A stretch of DNA of 33,130 nucleotides, from NCBI GenBank assembly GCA_018714005.1, contig DVOA01000111.1:1-33130 (forward strand), written 5' to 3'. The notes below the pieces were generated by a model that worked only from the letters and a program-made list of their open reading frames with translations, had not been told where the DNA came from and did no database searches. This document shows, one piece after another, positions 16,601-24,096 of the stretch. The translations under genes and the position numbers were made by a program. The DNA comes from Spyradomonas excrementavium (GTDB lineage: Bacteria; Cyanobacteriota; Vampirovibrionia; Gastranaerophilales; Gastranaerophilaceae). Position 1 is the stretch's first letter. Each line of letters begins with the position of its first letter.

Positions 16601-17860
16601 TTACGCCAGCCTCAAGGGCAATTTAACCGTAAAAGTGCTTCCCCTTTCCGGCTTGCTTTTTACGCTGATTGTGCCGCCATGAAGCAGGGTCAATTCCCTG
16701 GTAATCGTGAGCCCCAGCCCTGTCGAGCTTTCATTTTTGCAATAAATATTGTTGAGCTGCACAAATTTTGAGAAAATTTTCTCCTGATACTCGGGCGCAA
16801 TCCCGATTCCGTCGTCTTTTACGTAGATTTCCACCTGATTTTTCAGTTTTTTTATCCCGATTTCAATGTGGCCGTTTGCGGGCGTAAATTTAATCGCATT
16901 GCTCAAAAGATTGTACATAATCTGCTGAATTTTCTGATAATCCGCCCTAATCCCGATTTCTTCGGGCATTTTTTTAACAAGATGAATCATTTTCTTGTCC
17001 GCAAGCGGCTGAATAACGTTCACAACCTCGGTTACGGACATATTCAGGCTAAAATTCGACGGCGTAAGCTTCAACGCACGCGATTCGAGCTTTGAAATCT
17101 CAAGAATTTCGTTAATCATGCCCAGAAGATGCAGCCCCGAAACATGAATATCGCGAATATATTCCGCCTGTTTTTCATTCAACGGGCCAAAAAGCTGGCG
17201 CGACAAAACCTCGGAAAACCCGATAATTGCGTTCAAAGGCGTCCTCAACTCATGGGAAGTATTCGCCAGAAACTCCGATTTGACCTTATCCGCCTCCAGA
17301 ATCTTTTCATTTTGCTCCTTAATCGTTGCATGCGCCTGCGCACGGTCGATAATGCTTTCCTGAAGCTCTTTTAGCTGCATTTTGAACACATCTGACAGCT
17401 CACTGTCCTTAATTGAATAAGAAGCCAGCGCACAAAAGGCCTTTGCAGCCTGAATATCGGTATTTGTAAAGGTTTTTGTGCGGGAAAGCAGAATAAAACC
17501 GAAAACCGTTTCATTTATCAAAAGCTTGGACAGCAAAAAATTCTTGTTCTTTTTTATCCCGAAAGACTTTGCAATTGCGGAATCACGCGTAAAAAGCAGG
17601 GGCTCCGGACTGTACAAATCGGGTTTTGCGCTTTCATCAACCGGCAGAATCGTTGTTTTTTCAGTAAAAATTTCCTCTTTTTCAGCGGTTTTGCGGTATT
17701 TTATGCCGGCATTTCCGGAATTCAGGTAACAAACGTACGCAGCTTCAAATTCTACCGCTTCTTTTAAAAGGTTGAGCGTGTTTTCAAAGCAGTGTTCGGG
17801 ATTTTCGCCTGAATTAAGGATTTGAGGGATTTTTTCGAGTATTTTTTTATAAATGGTCAT
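16601..17860 (-). CDS. Cytosolic sensor histidine kinase with GAF-like input domain
   Basis: Two-component sensor that autophosphorylates on His203. 419 residues without a transmembrane segment. The N-terminal 30-155 looks like a GAF domain (ICYL...FGFILLSRT, then FTNTDIQAAKAFCALAS). A coiled linker leads to HisKA with H-box FLANTSHELRTPLNA (197-211), then the HATPase domain: N-box NLLSNAIKF (318-325, N321), G1 DDGIGIA (349-355), G2 GLGLTI (381-386). No receiver domain is attached and no response regulator gene lies beside it, so it is an orphan kinase here. The start at 17860 has no ribosome-binding site but a complete promoter ends six bases before it (see 17867). Confidence 0.93.
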   Translation of the reverse strand: MTIYKKILEKIPQILNSGENPEHCFENTLNLLKEAVEFEAAYVCYLNSGNAGIKYRKTAEKEEIFTEKTTILPVDESAKPDLYSPEPLLFTRDSAIAKSFGIKKNKNFLLSKLLINETVFGFILLSRTKTFTNTDIQAAKAFCALASYSIKDSELSDVFKMQLKELQESIIDRAQAHATIKEQNEKILEADKVKSEFLANTSHELRTPLNAIIGFSEVLSRQLFGPLNEKQAEYIRDIHVSGLHLLGMINEILEISKLESRALKLTPSNFSLNMSVTEVVNVIQPLADKKMIHLVKKMPEEIGIRADYQKIQQIMYNLLSNAIKFTPANGHIEIGIKKLKNQVEIYVKDDGIGIAPEYQEKIFSKFVQLNNIYCKNESSTGLGLTITRELTLLHGGTISVKSKPERGSTFTVKLPLRLA

Positions 17861-17866
17861 ACCGAA

Positions 17867-17895
17867 ATTATAGGTCTGACTTCACAATCCCGCAA
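17867..17895 (-). promoter_or_regulatory. Promoter of the histidine kinase gene, suggesting a leaderless mRNA
   Basis: On the minus strand TTGCGG (17895-17890), a 17-base spacer and a perfect TATAAT (17872-17867), followed by six bases and the ATG at 17860. Transcription would begin at or next to the A of the start codon. The promoter sits just after the stop of the upstream small gene, so the kinase can be expressed alone. Confidence 0.65.
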
Positions 17896-17903
17896 GTTTG
17901 TAA

Positions 17904-18128
17904 CTAAACTTCCAAAAACAGCCTTTTTCCGACAATATTCGGCTTGCCGTTGTAATATCCTGCGAAATATCCGCCGCGAACGGGTTTGTTTTTGCCGTAA
18001 TAGTTGGTTGCATTGTCCGAAATGAACGGATTACCGAAAGGATTTGAGCTTCTTTGTGCGGTTGCTCCCTGAACAGCGTTTATATTTGTCGGCATTAATG
18101 CGTTGGAGATGAGGCTTACAAGATTCAT
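17904..18128 (-). CDS. Small hypothetical protein, 74 residues
   Basis: Not recognised. 74 residues, no signal peptide or membrane segment, rich in Asn, Gly and Tyr (NPFGNPFISDN, YYGKNK, GGYFAGYYNGK). A good ribosome-binding site (AAAGGA) stands before the ATG at 18128 and a TATAAT lies about 60 bases upstream, which together argue that it is translated. It lies 43 bases upstream of the histidine kinase start and reads in the same direction. Function unknown. Confidence 0.6.
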   Translation of the reverse strand: MNLVSLISNALMPTNINAVQGATAQRSSNPFGNPFISDNATNYYGKNKPVRGGYFAGYYNGKPNIVGKRLFLEV

Positions 18129-18187
18129 AAAAATCCTTTCCTAATTTACAAGACAATACTTACGTTCTTAAATTTACTGATAAATAT

Positions 18188-18193
18188 ATTATA
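18188..18193 (-). promoter_or_regulatory. -10 element upstream of the 74-residue protein
   Basis: TATAAT on the minus strand; a second TATAAT lies 15 bases further upstream at 18208-18203. No clear -35 is seen. The surrounding 18129-18299 is AT-rich and holds no gene. Confidence 0.4.
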
Positions 18194-18299
18194 GTCATGA
18201 TTATTATAGAACAATATTACAAAATGTTAAAGATTTTTTCAGAAAAAATCCTACAAACTGCGTATTAATGCAAAAGAAAAAATCTGTCATTATAGTTTT

Positions 18300-18503
18300 A
18301 TGAAAAAATGTCCTTTTAATTTAGATATTTGTTCTGACGAGTGTGCGCTTTTTATATCGCCCTCGGAACTGAACGAGCTCGTGGCTAACAGGCTTCACAG
18401 TATTGGCGTTTTTGACAAAAAAGCCGGCATGTGCGCGCTGAAAAACATAGCAATGGGTGCAAGCAGAGAGGTTTTCGAAAAAAGTTCGGCAAACAATTTT
18501 TAA
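18300..18503 (+). CDS. Small cysteine-containing protein, 67 residues
   Basis: Not recognised as a named family. The start MKKCPFNLDICSDECALFI places Cys at 4, 10 and 14, and a fourth Cys lies in AGMCALKNIA; this spacing could bind a metal or an Fe-S cluster, which is inference. No signal peptide or membrane helix. No ribosome-binding site precedes the ATG; instead a -10-like CATTAT ends six bases before it, as at other probable leaderless genes in this window. AT-rich inverted repeats follow at 18494-18513 and 18517-18539. The next gene starts 60 bases downstream on the same strand. Confidence 0.65.
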   Translation: MKKCPFNLDICSDECALFISPSELNELVANRLHSIGVFDKKAGMCALKNIAMGASREVFEKSSANNF

Positions 18504-18563
18504 AAAAATTGTCTTTATGAATTTAAACATTAAATTCATGAAAATACTCTCAAAGGTAAAAAA

Positions 18564-19568
18564 ATGAGTGAGATAAATCTCGGACAATTTATAAAAAACG
18601 CTTTTAATTACAGCATAGGAAAGCCTGTAACCCAACAGCCGACCAAAACTTCACAGGAAAACTTTCAAAATGCGCAGCAGCAGGTCGCCCGGCTTGTAAA
18701 CGAAACAATGCAGAATATTCAGACAAATTTTGTGCGTCAGGCGGACATTTTGAACACACAAAACCTGCTCAGGCAGCTGAATTCGTTTGAACAATCCGCG
18801 ATGATGAAAGATTTGTACAGTTTTCCGCGTGATATGAAAGATTTAATGCTTTTGCTTGTAAAAGAGGGCGCAAACCTTTCTTCTGCGAACGCTAAAGACC
18901 TGAACGCACTGCTTTCGCAAACGCTGGATATGTCAAAATTGATGATTTTGTTGCAAACGAACGGAAAAAACGCCGCAGAAAAGCTGACAAAAATGATTAC
19001 AACCCTGAATCAGTCCGGAATCTACAACACCCAGCAGCTAAAAGAAATGACCGCGCTCATAAACGCCTGTATTCCGGCCGCTGACACGCAACCGGCTGCA
19101 ATGCTGAAGAATTTAATGGTTATGTATCTTCCGTGGCTTCCGCTGCATGAGCAGGGCACTTTCAATCTTCAGGTTGCCGACGAAAGCGAAAAAAAAGGCT
19201 CCGATTCTGAAAATATCGTTACAATTACCGTCAACACAAGCACCTACGGGATGATTCGCGCAACAATTTACCTTGAGGGCAAAAAACTCGACGTCGAAAT
19301 CAACTGCCCTGAAAATTTCCCGAAAAACGAGTTCAAAGAAACGCTCGCACACGAAGCAACAGGCTACGACATGGAATCCGGAATCTCTTTCACCACGAGA
19401 AAATCCAACGATTCGTCCGAAAAGAAAGAAACGAATGTTTCCATCACAAATTCCTCAAAAATCTCGCCCCATTTGCTTTTGATAATTCACATGGTCATAA
19501 ATGCAATCATGGCGCTGGACAAAAAGGCGCAGCTTGTTGTTGACAGGGAAAAAAAGATGGATTCTTAG
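18564..19568 (+). CDS. Hypothetical protein, 334 residues, possibly FliK-like C-terminal domain
   Basis: No firm family match. The N-terminal half is helical and Gln/Asn-rich (QNAQQQVARLVNETMQNIQ, ALLSQTLDMSKLMILLQ), without signal peptide. After residue 185 comes a beta-rich part: MYLPWLPLHEQGTFNLQV, VTITVNTSTYGMIRATIYL, LDVEINCPENF. The pattern 'strand, Gly, strand with charged ends' resembles the C-terminal domain of flagellar hook-length control protein FliK and related proteins, but this is a weak impression. AAAGGT precedes the ATG. The C-terminus has a hydrophobic segment (HLLLIIHMVINAIMAL) that could be an amphipathic or membrane helix. It is probably cotranscribed with the small Cys protein upstream. 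Confidence 0.75.
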   Translation: MSEINLGQFIKNAFNYSIGKPVTQQPTKTSQENFQNAQQQVARLVNETMQNIQTNFVRQADILNTQNLLRQLNSFEQSAMMKDLYSFPRDMKDLMLLLVKEGANLSSANAKDLNALLSQTLDMSKLMILLQTNGKNAAEKLTKMITTLNQSGIYNTQQLKEMTALINACIPAADTQPAAMLKNLMVMYLPWLPLHEQGTFNLQVADESEKKGSDSENIVTITVNTSTYGMIRATIYLEGKKLDVEINCPENFPKNEFKETLAHEATGYDMESGISFTTRKSNDSSEKKETNVSITNSSKISPHLLLIIHMVINAIMALDKKAQLVVDREKKMDS

Positions 19569-19658
19569 GCGGTTTTGGGCTTGTATACAACTCTACACTA
19601 AATTTTCAATCACTCCCCATCTTGAAAGCCTAAAACTTACATTTTTGCACAATCTTGC

Positions 19659-19685
19659 GGTGGGAACCGTTGAACTTTTCCCACC
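19659..19685. repeat. Inverted repeat hairpin in the 19569-20050 gap
   Basis: GGTGGGAA (19659-19666) and TTCCCACC (19678-19685) form an 8-bp perfect stem with an 11-base loop, without a T-tract. It lies 90 bases after the stop of the 334-residue protein. CTCCCCATC fragments at 19614 and 19711 resemble part of the tandem element at 7818-8216. Confidence 0.55.
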
Positions 19686-19729
19686 CTACAACTCAACAAC
19701 ATTAAAATCGCTCCCCATCCGGCCACATT

Positions 19730-19870
19730 GTCACTCTGAACTCATTTCCGGGTCGCAAGGGCGGGGGAAATTAGCTCAAAATCTAAAGAATAGCTTTCAC
19801 ACTGGTGAGATGCTGAAACAAGTTCAGCATGACGGCTTGTTTGTTGTCACCCTGAACTTGGTTCAGGGTC
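19730..19870. repeat. Intergenic palindrome cluster 4 (three units)
   Basis: A degenerate unit at 19730-19754, a GCTGAA...TTCAGC unit at 19804-19834, and an inverted CCCTGAAC...TTCAGGG unit at 19846-19870. The remainder of the 482-base gap 19569-20050 contains the hairpin at 19659 and the ribosome-binding site of the next gene; an open frame through it is only a by-product of these repeats. Confidence 0.8.
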
Positions 19871-20050
19871 GCAAGGGCGGGAAAATAAGCTTAAATCTTA
19901 GAAAAATGAGATACTGCCAGCTTTGTTCTTTTAACCCTTATTTTCTGCACGAATATTTATTAACCTTTCTTCCTAGCTTAAATGTCAACGCACAAAGGCA
20001 ATGTTTTTCTTTTGAAAACTGCCAAAATGGAAACATAAGGAAGTTGGAAA

Positions 20051-20338
20051 ATGAAAAAGATAATTAACATCAAAAAAATCTCTTCATTATTAGCTGTCAT
20101 CCTTCTCAATTCTATATTCACAATGGGAGTGTATGCGGCTTGTAATACGGAAGCCGGCGCTTGCAGGATTTCCGATTTGAGAAAAGCCGCGCAGACGGAG
20201 GCAATTGAAAATAAATTTCTGCCTCCGTCCCAGAAGAGGGCAGATTTGTTTGAAGAACCTCAAACACCTGCCCAAAAACCTGAAAAAACATCTCCTATCC
20301 GGCAGTTTATAGAATCATTGCTAAAACCATCAAAATAA
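20051..20338 (+). CDS. Small exported protein, 95 residues
   Basis: Not recognised. A signal peptide spans about residues 1-29 (basic MKKIINIKK, hydrophobic core, GVYAA cleavage region). The mature part has two Cys close to the new N-terminus (CNTEAGAC), which could form a disulfide, and a Pro/Gln-rich stretch (PQTPAQKPEK). GGAAG lies ahead of the ATG. Its last 32 bases overlap, tail to tail, the end of the minus-strand gene at 20307-21245, an unusual arrangement that could link their expression. Function unknown. Confidence 0.7.
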   Translation: MKKIINIKKISSLLAVILLNSIFTMGVYAACNTEAGACRISDLRKAAQTEAIENKFLPPSQKRADLFEEPQTPAQKPEKTSPIRQFIESLLKPSK

Positions 20339-21245
20339 TCCCTCCTATCTGGATGCCGGTGTTCAAATGCTGCATTAATCGATTATTGTCATAATATCTG
20401 GCAGTTTTCTTTGCTGTAGTCGTAGCTAGCAGCCTTTGGATTCTGGCATCTTCGCTGCCGGAGAATGTTTTTTGAAATACCGAATTTTCAAGCCGCGCAA
20501 GCCTGTTTTCAACAGGTTCATTTGCAAATTTTCTGCCCAGAACCTCGCTTTCAAGCATGTCAAGGTCGTAATTTGCGCCGGAAGCGTCAGTTCTAAACCT
20601 TGAAGCAGGCCCTGCTACTCTGTTTCTGGTATTTTGGGGCGTGTAATAATTATATTGGCTTTCTTCGGAAAAACTGTTCAAACCCGCTGCACCGCCGGAG
20701 ATTCCGGGGTCATATTCCTCCAGCACAATCGAGGAATCATCCCTAATCCGCGCATTCGCCAGCACAGAAGCGCGAAGACTATCCACACGCTCGCTCAACG
20801 GCGCAGAACTCTCTTTTTTGTAAACCTGTTTTTCCAGCCTTGAAAGCCGCTTGTAGATATCCTCGCCGGAATAGTCTTTTTTGAAGACTTCCTGCTCAAT
20901 TTTATCCACAACAGGATATTTTACGTCCGCATCCGCCTTTTCTGTATTCAATTCGTCATAAGCAGCTTCTTCTTCAACAGCCTCAGACGGGGCAGGCGCT
21001 GCGGTAGCGTACTGGGGCATATCCTGACGCAGCCTGCGGATACGATTCTGGATAGTGTCTTTAGACGCGGAGCCGTAAACAGCTTTTTCCAGCCGTTCAA
21101 GGCGCTGTGCAGTTGTTTCGCCGTTATAATCGTAACCAAAATAGTTTTTTTCGAGTTTTTGAATCTGAGCGGAAATATTCTCCGCACAAAATCCGCCCGA
21201 ACTAATAAATAGTATGCAAAATAGCGTAAAAACAGCTTTTTTCAT
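20307..21245 (-). CDS. Exported protein with three LE-Y/F-G-RLERLE repeats and C-terminal membrane anchor
   Basis: 312 residues. An N-terminal signal peptide (MKKAVFTLFCILF..., cleavage near GFCA) is followed by three copies of a about 48-residue unit: KLEKNYFGYDYNGETTAQR, KIEQEVFKKDYSGEDIYKR and MLESEVLGRKFANEPVENR, each followed by a LxRLE and a RI..LR segment. Between units 2 and 3 lies a low-complexity Tyr/Asn/Ser region. The C-terminus is a hydrophobic helix (IGGIILMVLAMIL). Layout suggests a periplasmic or envelope-tethered protein. No enzyme domain is seen; I cannot name the family. GGTGAG precedes the ATG at 21245. Confidence 0.8.
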   Translation of the reverse strand: MKKAVFTLFCILFISSGGFCAENISAQIQKLEKNYFGYDYNGETTAQRLERLEKAVYGSASKDTIQNRIRRLRQDMPQYATAAPAPSEAVEEEAAYDELNTEKADADVKYPVVDKIEQEVFKKDYSGEDIYKRLSRLEKQVYKKESSAPLSERVDSLRASVLANARIRDDSSIVLEEYDPGISGGAAGLNSFSEESQYNYYTPQNTRNRVAGPASRFRTDASGANYDLDMLESEVLGRKFANEPVENRLARLENSVFQKTFSGSEDARIQRLLATTTAKKTARYYDNNRLMQHLNTGIQIGGIILMVLAMIL

Positions 21246-21502
21246 AATCTCACCCGTTCCGTTTTACACTATCAAGTTAATCTGCTTTTGAAACGCACTC
21301 AATTCCACGGAAATTTTAAACACGCAAAAAAACATAGTCCTTTTTTATTAGCGGTAAGTACTATATTTAGCCTTATACCCGTTAGCAGCCGCTATTTCGG
21401 CCATACTCCCAAAGTATTATTTAAAAATTTTCCAATCTGAAAAATTTAACCAATTCAAAAAATAAGGAATTTATATAACTTTACGCCAAACAGAATAAAA
21501 CT

Positions 21503-21602
21503 GTCACCCTGAACTTGTTTCAGGGTCGCAGGGGCGGGAAAATGTATTTAAATCTTAAAAAATTTCACGCTGGTGAGATGCTGAAACTAGTTCAGCATGA
21601 CA
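21503..21602. repeat. Intergenic palindrome cluster 5 (two units)
   Basis: An inverted CCCTGAAC...TTTCAGGG unit at 21503-21527 and a GCTGAA...TTCAGC unit at 21572-21602, ending 46 bases before ispG. The 402-base gap 21246-21647 is otherwise AT-rich with the divergent promoters; nothing else is seen. Confidence 0.82.
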
Positions 21603-21632
21603 TTTTCGATTAATTCCTGTGTAAAACATTTG

Positions 21633-21641
21633 TGCTAAAAT
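21633..21641 (+). promoter_or_regulatory. Extended -10 promoter of ispG, suggesting a leaderless mRNA
   Basis: TGCTAAAAT (TGn plus TAAAAT) ends six bases before the ATG at 21648. Transcription starting seven bases after the -10 would begin at the A of the start codon. No Shine-Dalgarno sequence is present. Confidence 0.55.
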
Positions 21642-21647
21642 TTAGTC

Positions 21648-22715
21648 ATGGAAAATATTATTAAACGCAGAGAATCAAAACAGATTCAAATAGGAAACGT
21701 AAAAATCGGCGGAAACGCGCCCATCAGCGTTCAGTCGATGTGCAATACCGACACAAGAGATGTAGAAAAAACAGTTTCGCAAATAAAAACGCTCGAAGAA
21801 GCCGGCTGTGAACTCATAAGGCTCGCAGTGCTTAACAAAGACGCCGCTGCGGCAATAAAAGAAATCAAAAAACGCGTAAATATTCCGATTATTGCGGATA
21901 TTCACTTTGATTACCGGCTGGCAATTCAATGTATTGAAAGCGGTGTTGACGCTTTGAGGCTCAATCCCGGAAACATCGGGCGCGAAGAAAATGTTAAAAA
22001 AGTGGTTGAACTTGCAAAAATCAACAAAACCCCTATCAGAATCGGCATAAACGGAGGTTCTTTAGAAAAGGAACTTCAGGCGCTTGATATGCCATTGCAC
22101 GAAAAAATGGTAAAAAGCGCAATGCGGCACATAAAAATCCTTGAAGATAACGATTTTGACCTGATAAAAATATCGCTGAAATCCAGCAGCGTTCCCACAA
22201 CAATCGCTGCCTACCGCGAAATCTCAAAACTCGTTCCATATCCGCTTCATCTGGGCGTAACAGAAACAGGAACGCTCAAAGGCGGGCTTGTAAAATCCTC
22301 CGTGGGGCTCGGAACGCTTCTCGCAGAAGGAATCGGCGACACTATCAGGATTTCATTAACCGAAAACCCGGTAGAAGAAGTTCATGCAGGATTTTCTATC
22401 CTAAAATCGCTTGAATTGCGCAAAAAAGGCATAAATTTCATTTCCTGCCCGACCTGCGGAAGATGTCAGATTGATTTAATCGGATTGGCAAAAAAAGTTG
22501 AAAATGCGCTTTCTTCTATTGACAAGGAATTAACCGTTGCGGTCATGGGCTGCCCGGTAAACGGCCCCGGAGAAGCCAAACACGCCGATTACGGCGTAGC
22601 CGGCGCAATAAAAGAAGGATATTTGTTCAAAAAAGGCGAAATCCTCAAAAGAGTACCCGAAAACGACATTCTTGACGAATTATTAGCATTAATTAAAGCG
22701 GATTCTTCAAATTAG
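21648..22715 (+). CDS. ispG: 4-hydroxy-3-methylbut-2-enyl diphosphate synthase IspG (GcpE)
   Basis: Fe-S enzyme that converts MEcPP to HMBPP in the MEP isoprenoid pathway. 355 residues, the bacterial single-length form without the plant-type insertion. The TIM-barrel part carries SVQSMCNTDTRD, ADIHFDYR, RLNPGNIG and RIGINGGSLE. The C-terminal 4Fe-4S ligands are Cys267 and Cys270 (SCPTCGRC), Cys302 and Glu309 (MGCPVNGPGEA), offset by three from the E. coli ligands. The start is fixed by homology and by the promoter six bases upstream. It is followed after about 100 bases by a small exported protein gene with its own AT-rich promoter region. Confidence 0.97.
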   Translation: MENIIKRRESKQIQIGNVKIGGNAPISVQSMCNTDTRDVEKTVSQIKTLEEAGCELIRLAVLNKDAAAAIKEIKKRVNIPIIADIHFDYRLAIQCIESGVDALRLNPGNIGREENVKKVVELAKINKTPIRIGINGGSLEKELQALDMPLHEKMVKSAMRHIKILEDNDFDLIKISLKSSSVPTTIAAYREISKLVPYPLHLGVTETGTLKGGLVKSSVGLGTLLAEGIGDTIRISLTENPVEEVHAGFSILKSLELRKKGINFISCPTCGRCQIDLIGLAKKVENALSSIDKELTVAVMGCPVNGPGEAKHADYGVAGAIKEGYLFKKGEILKRVPENDILDELLALIKADSSN

Positions 22716-22751
22716 AGGTTTGTTTGGACAAATATACTTGAAATATAGGAT

Positions 22752-22785
22752 TTGCTTAACCGGAGAAAATAATATATTATATAAT
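22752..22785 (+). promoter_or_regulatory. Possible promoter of the 120-residue exported protein
   Basis: TTGCTT (22752-22757), 17-base spacer, TATTAT (22775-22780), with an overlapping TATAAT at 22780-22785. AT-richness makes chance matches likely. Confidence 0.35.
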
Positions 22786-22818
22786 AAGAATCCTAAAAGA
22801 TTTGAAAGGTAATTGTAT

Positions 22819-23181
22819 ATGAAAAAATTATTGGCATTATTGGGTTTAATCGTTTTGACTTCAGGATGTGCGTTTGCCGCAGACACCGAGCCTTATAACG
22901 ACCCCGAAAATACATCGGTAACAACCAAAGATATGACTTCTGAAGCGTTTTTACGCAACTCAGGATATTCAACAGAAGCATACAGAATTTACGAAAAACA
23001 GGTAGGCAGAAATATCCTCACACCCGTACAGGTTGTTGAAAAAAGACCGAACAAATTTGTTCGTTGCGTGAAAAAAGTTGGCGGTCAGTTTATGGAAACA
23101 TTTGACCCGACTATTGACCAGAAACAATTTGTTAATGACCATGATATCGATTACAGCTGGAACACTGTTCAGGATTTGTAA
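22819..23181 (+). CDS. Small exported protein or lipoprotein, 120 residues
   Basis: Not recognised. Signal peptide of about 20 residues (MKKLLALLGLIVLTSGCAFA). LTSGC resembles a lipobox, but CAFAAD also fits ordinary signal peptidase cleavage, so lipidation is open. The mature part is about 100 residues, charged, with TSEAFLRNSGYSTEAYRIYEKQ and DPTIDQKQFVNDHDIDYSW. The ATG at 22819 (GAAAGGT eight bases upstream) is preferred over a TTG two codons before. The gene ends in a strong terminator, so it is the last of its unit. Confidence 0.75.
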   Translation: MKKLLALLGLIVLTSGCAFAADTEPYNDPENTSVTTKDMTSEAFLRNSGYSTEAYRIYEKQVGRNILTPVQVVEKRPNKFVRCVKKVGGQFMETFDPTIDQKQFVNDHDIDYSWNTVQDL

Positions 23182-23202
23182 TCTGACATTTTTAAATTTT
23201 TC

Positions 23203-23232
23203 AAAAAGGCATGCTTTCGGGCATGCCTTTTT
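23203..23232 (+). terminator. Rho-independent terminator after the 120-residue protein
   Basis: Perfect 12-bp stem AAAAAGGCATGC / GCATGCCTTTTT with loop TTTCGG, running into a T-rich stretch. Strong and possibly bidirectional. Confidence 0.92.
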
Positions 23233-23282
23233 GTTTTAGGAAGCCATTTTGTAAAGTTTTGTTAAGAATATTGAAATCATGC

Positions 23283-23306
23283 AAAACCCATGTGCACATG
23301 GGTTTT
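23283..23306. repeat. 24-bp perfect palindrome upstream of pipY-sepF
   Basis: Left half AAAACCCATGTG at 23283-23294, right half its exact complement at 23295-23306. It starts 50 bases after the previous terminator and lies 44 bases ahead of the -35 of the pipY promoter. Could be a second terminator hairpin (it ends in Ts) or a dyad operator. Confidence 0.7.
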
Positions 23307-23349
23307 TGACATGTTAAAGAGTGCGGGATTTTGCTGATTTAACAATAAT

Positions 23350-23378
23350 TTGTCCAGAATTTGAAGATTTATTATAAT
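23350..23378 (+). promoter_or_regulatory. Promoter of pipY-sepF
   Basis: TTGTCC (23350-23355), exactly 17 bases, then a perfect TATAAT (23373-23378). The transcription start would fall near 23385, giving a leader of about 37 bases that holds the GGGAG ribosome-binding site. Confidence 0.65.
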
Positions 23379-23421
23379 TAAAAAAGTATTAAACACACTA
23401 AATTTCTTGGGAGAAAATTCA

Positions 23422-24078
23422 ATGAACACTGTAACAGCTAATCTGGCTGACCTGAGAAATGAAATCGCACCTTGTAAACCGGTAATAATCGCTGTAACGA
23501 AGTATTTCGGAGCAGAGAAGCTCGTTGAGGCTTATGAAGCGGGTTTGAGGAATTTTGCAGAAAATCGTGTGGCAGATGCGTTGGAAAAGTTCGGAAATTT
23601 GCCTGAAGAAATAAAACAAAATTCAACCTTTCACCTCATAGGCCATTTGCAAACCAACAAAGTAAAAAAAGCGGTGGGTCATTTTGACCTGATTCAGTCA
23701 GTTGACTCGCTGAAACTTGCGGAATTGGTTTCAAATGAAGCGCAAAAACAGGGCATTGTTCAAAAAGTATTACTTCAGGTTAATAATGCAAACGAAGAAA
23801 ACAAATCAGGATTTGAAAAAGGGGTTCTGAAAGAGGTTTTCGGAGAAATTATCAGCCTTAAGGGGATAAAAGTTGAGGGCCTTATGAATATTGCGCCGAT
23901 TACGGACGAGAGCACTCTGGATTTTCTGTTTGAAGATATAAAAAACTTCAAAGAGGAACTCGAAAAAGATTTTTCTTACCCGATGAAAGAGCTTTCGATG
24001 GGGATGTCAGGCGATTACAAAACCGCACTCAGGCACGGTGCAACAATGATACGGCTTGGAAGAAAATTATTCATGTAA
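23422..24078 (+). CDS. pipY: YggS/PipY-family pyridoxal-phosphate homeostasis protein
   Basis: Single-domain PLP-binding protein (fold-type III barrel, PLPBP family) that keeps vitamin B6 and amino-acid pools balanced; no catalytic activity is established. 218 residues. The PLP lysine is K27 in IAVTKYF. Family motifs NRVADALEKF, FHLIGHLQTNKVKKA, IQSVDSLKLA, VEGLMNIAP and LSMGMSGDYKTALRHGATMIRLGR are all present. The ATG at 23422 (GGGAG eight bases upstream) is preferred over a TTG at 23407. sepF follows after 18 bases. The same gene pair is known from cyanobacteria and from the Firmicutes ylm cluster, linking it to the division locus. Confidence 0.95.
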   Translation: MNTVTANLADLRNEIAPCKPVIIAVTKYFGAEKLVEAYEAGLRNFAENRVADALEKFGNLPEEIKQNSTFHLIGHLQTNKVKKAVGHFDLIQSVDSLKLAELVSNEAQKQGIVQKVLLQVNNANEENKSGFEKGVLKEVFGEIISLKGIKVEGLMNIAPITDESTLDFLFEDIKNFKEELEKDFSYPMKELSMGMSGDYKTALRHGATMIRLGRKLFM

Positions 24079-24096
24079 TATTGGGAGGAGATAACA

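Noticed and set aside
19501..20067. Plus-strand open frame of 188 codons
   Set aside because: Runs through the end of the 334-residue gene in another frame and then through palindromic repeats; composition is that of the repeats.
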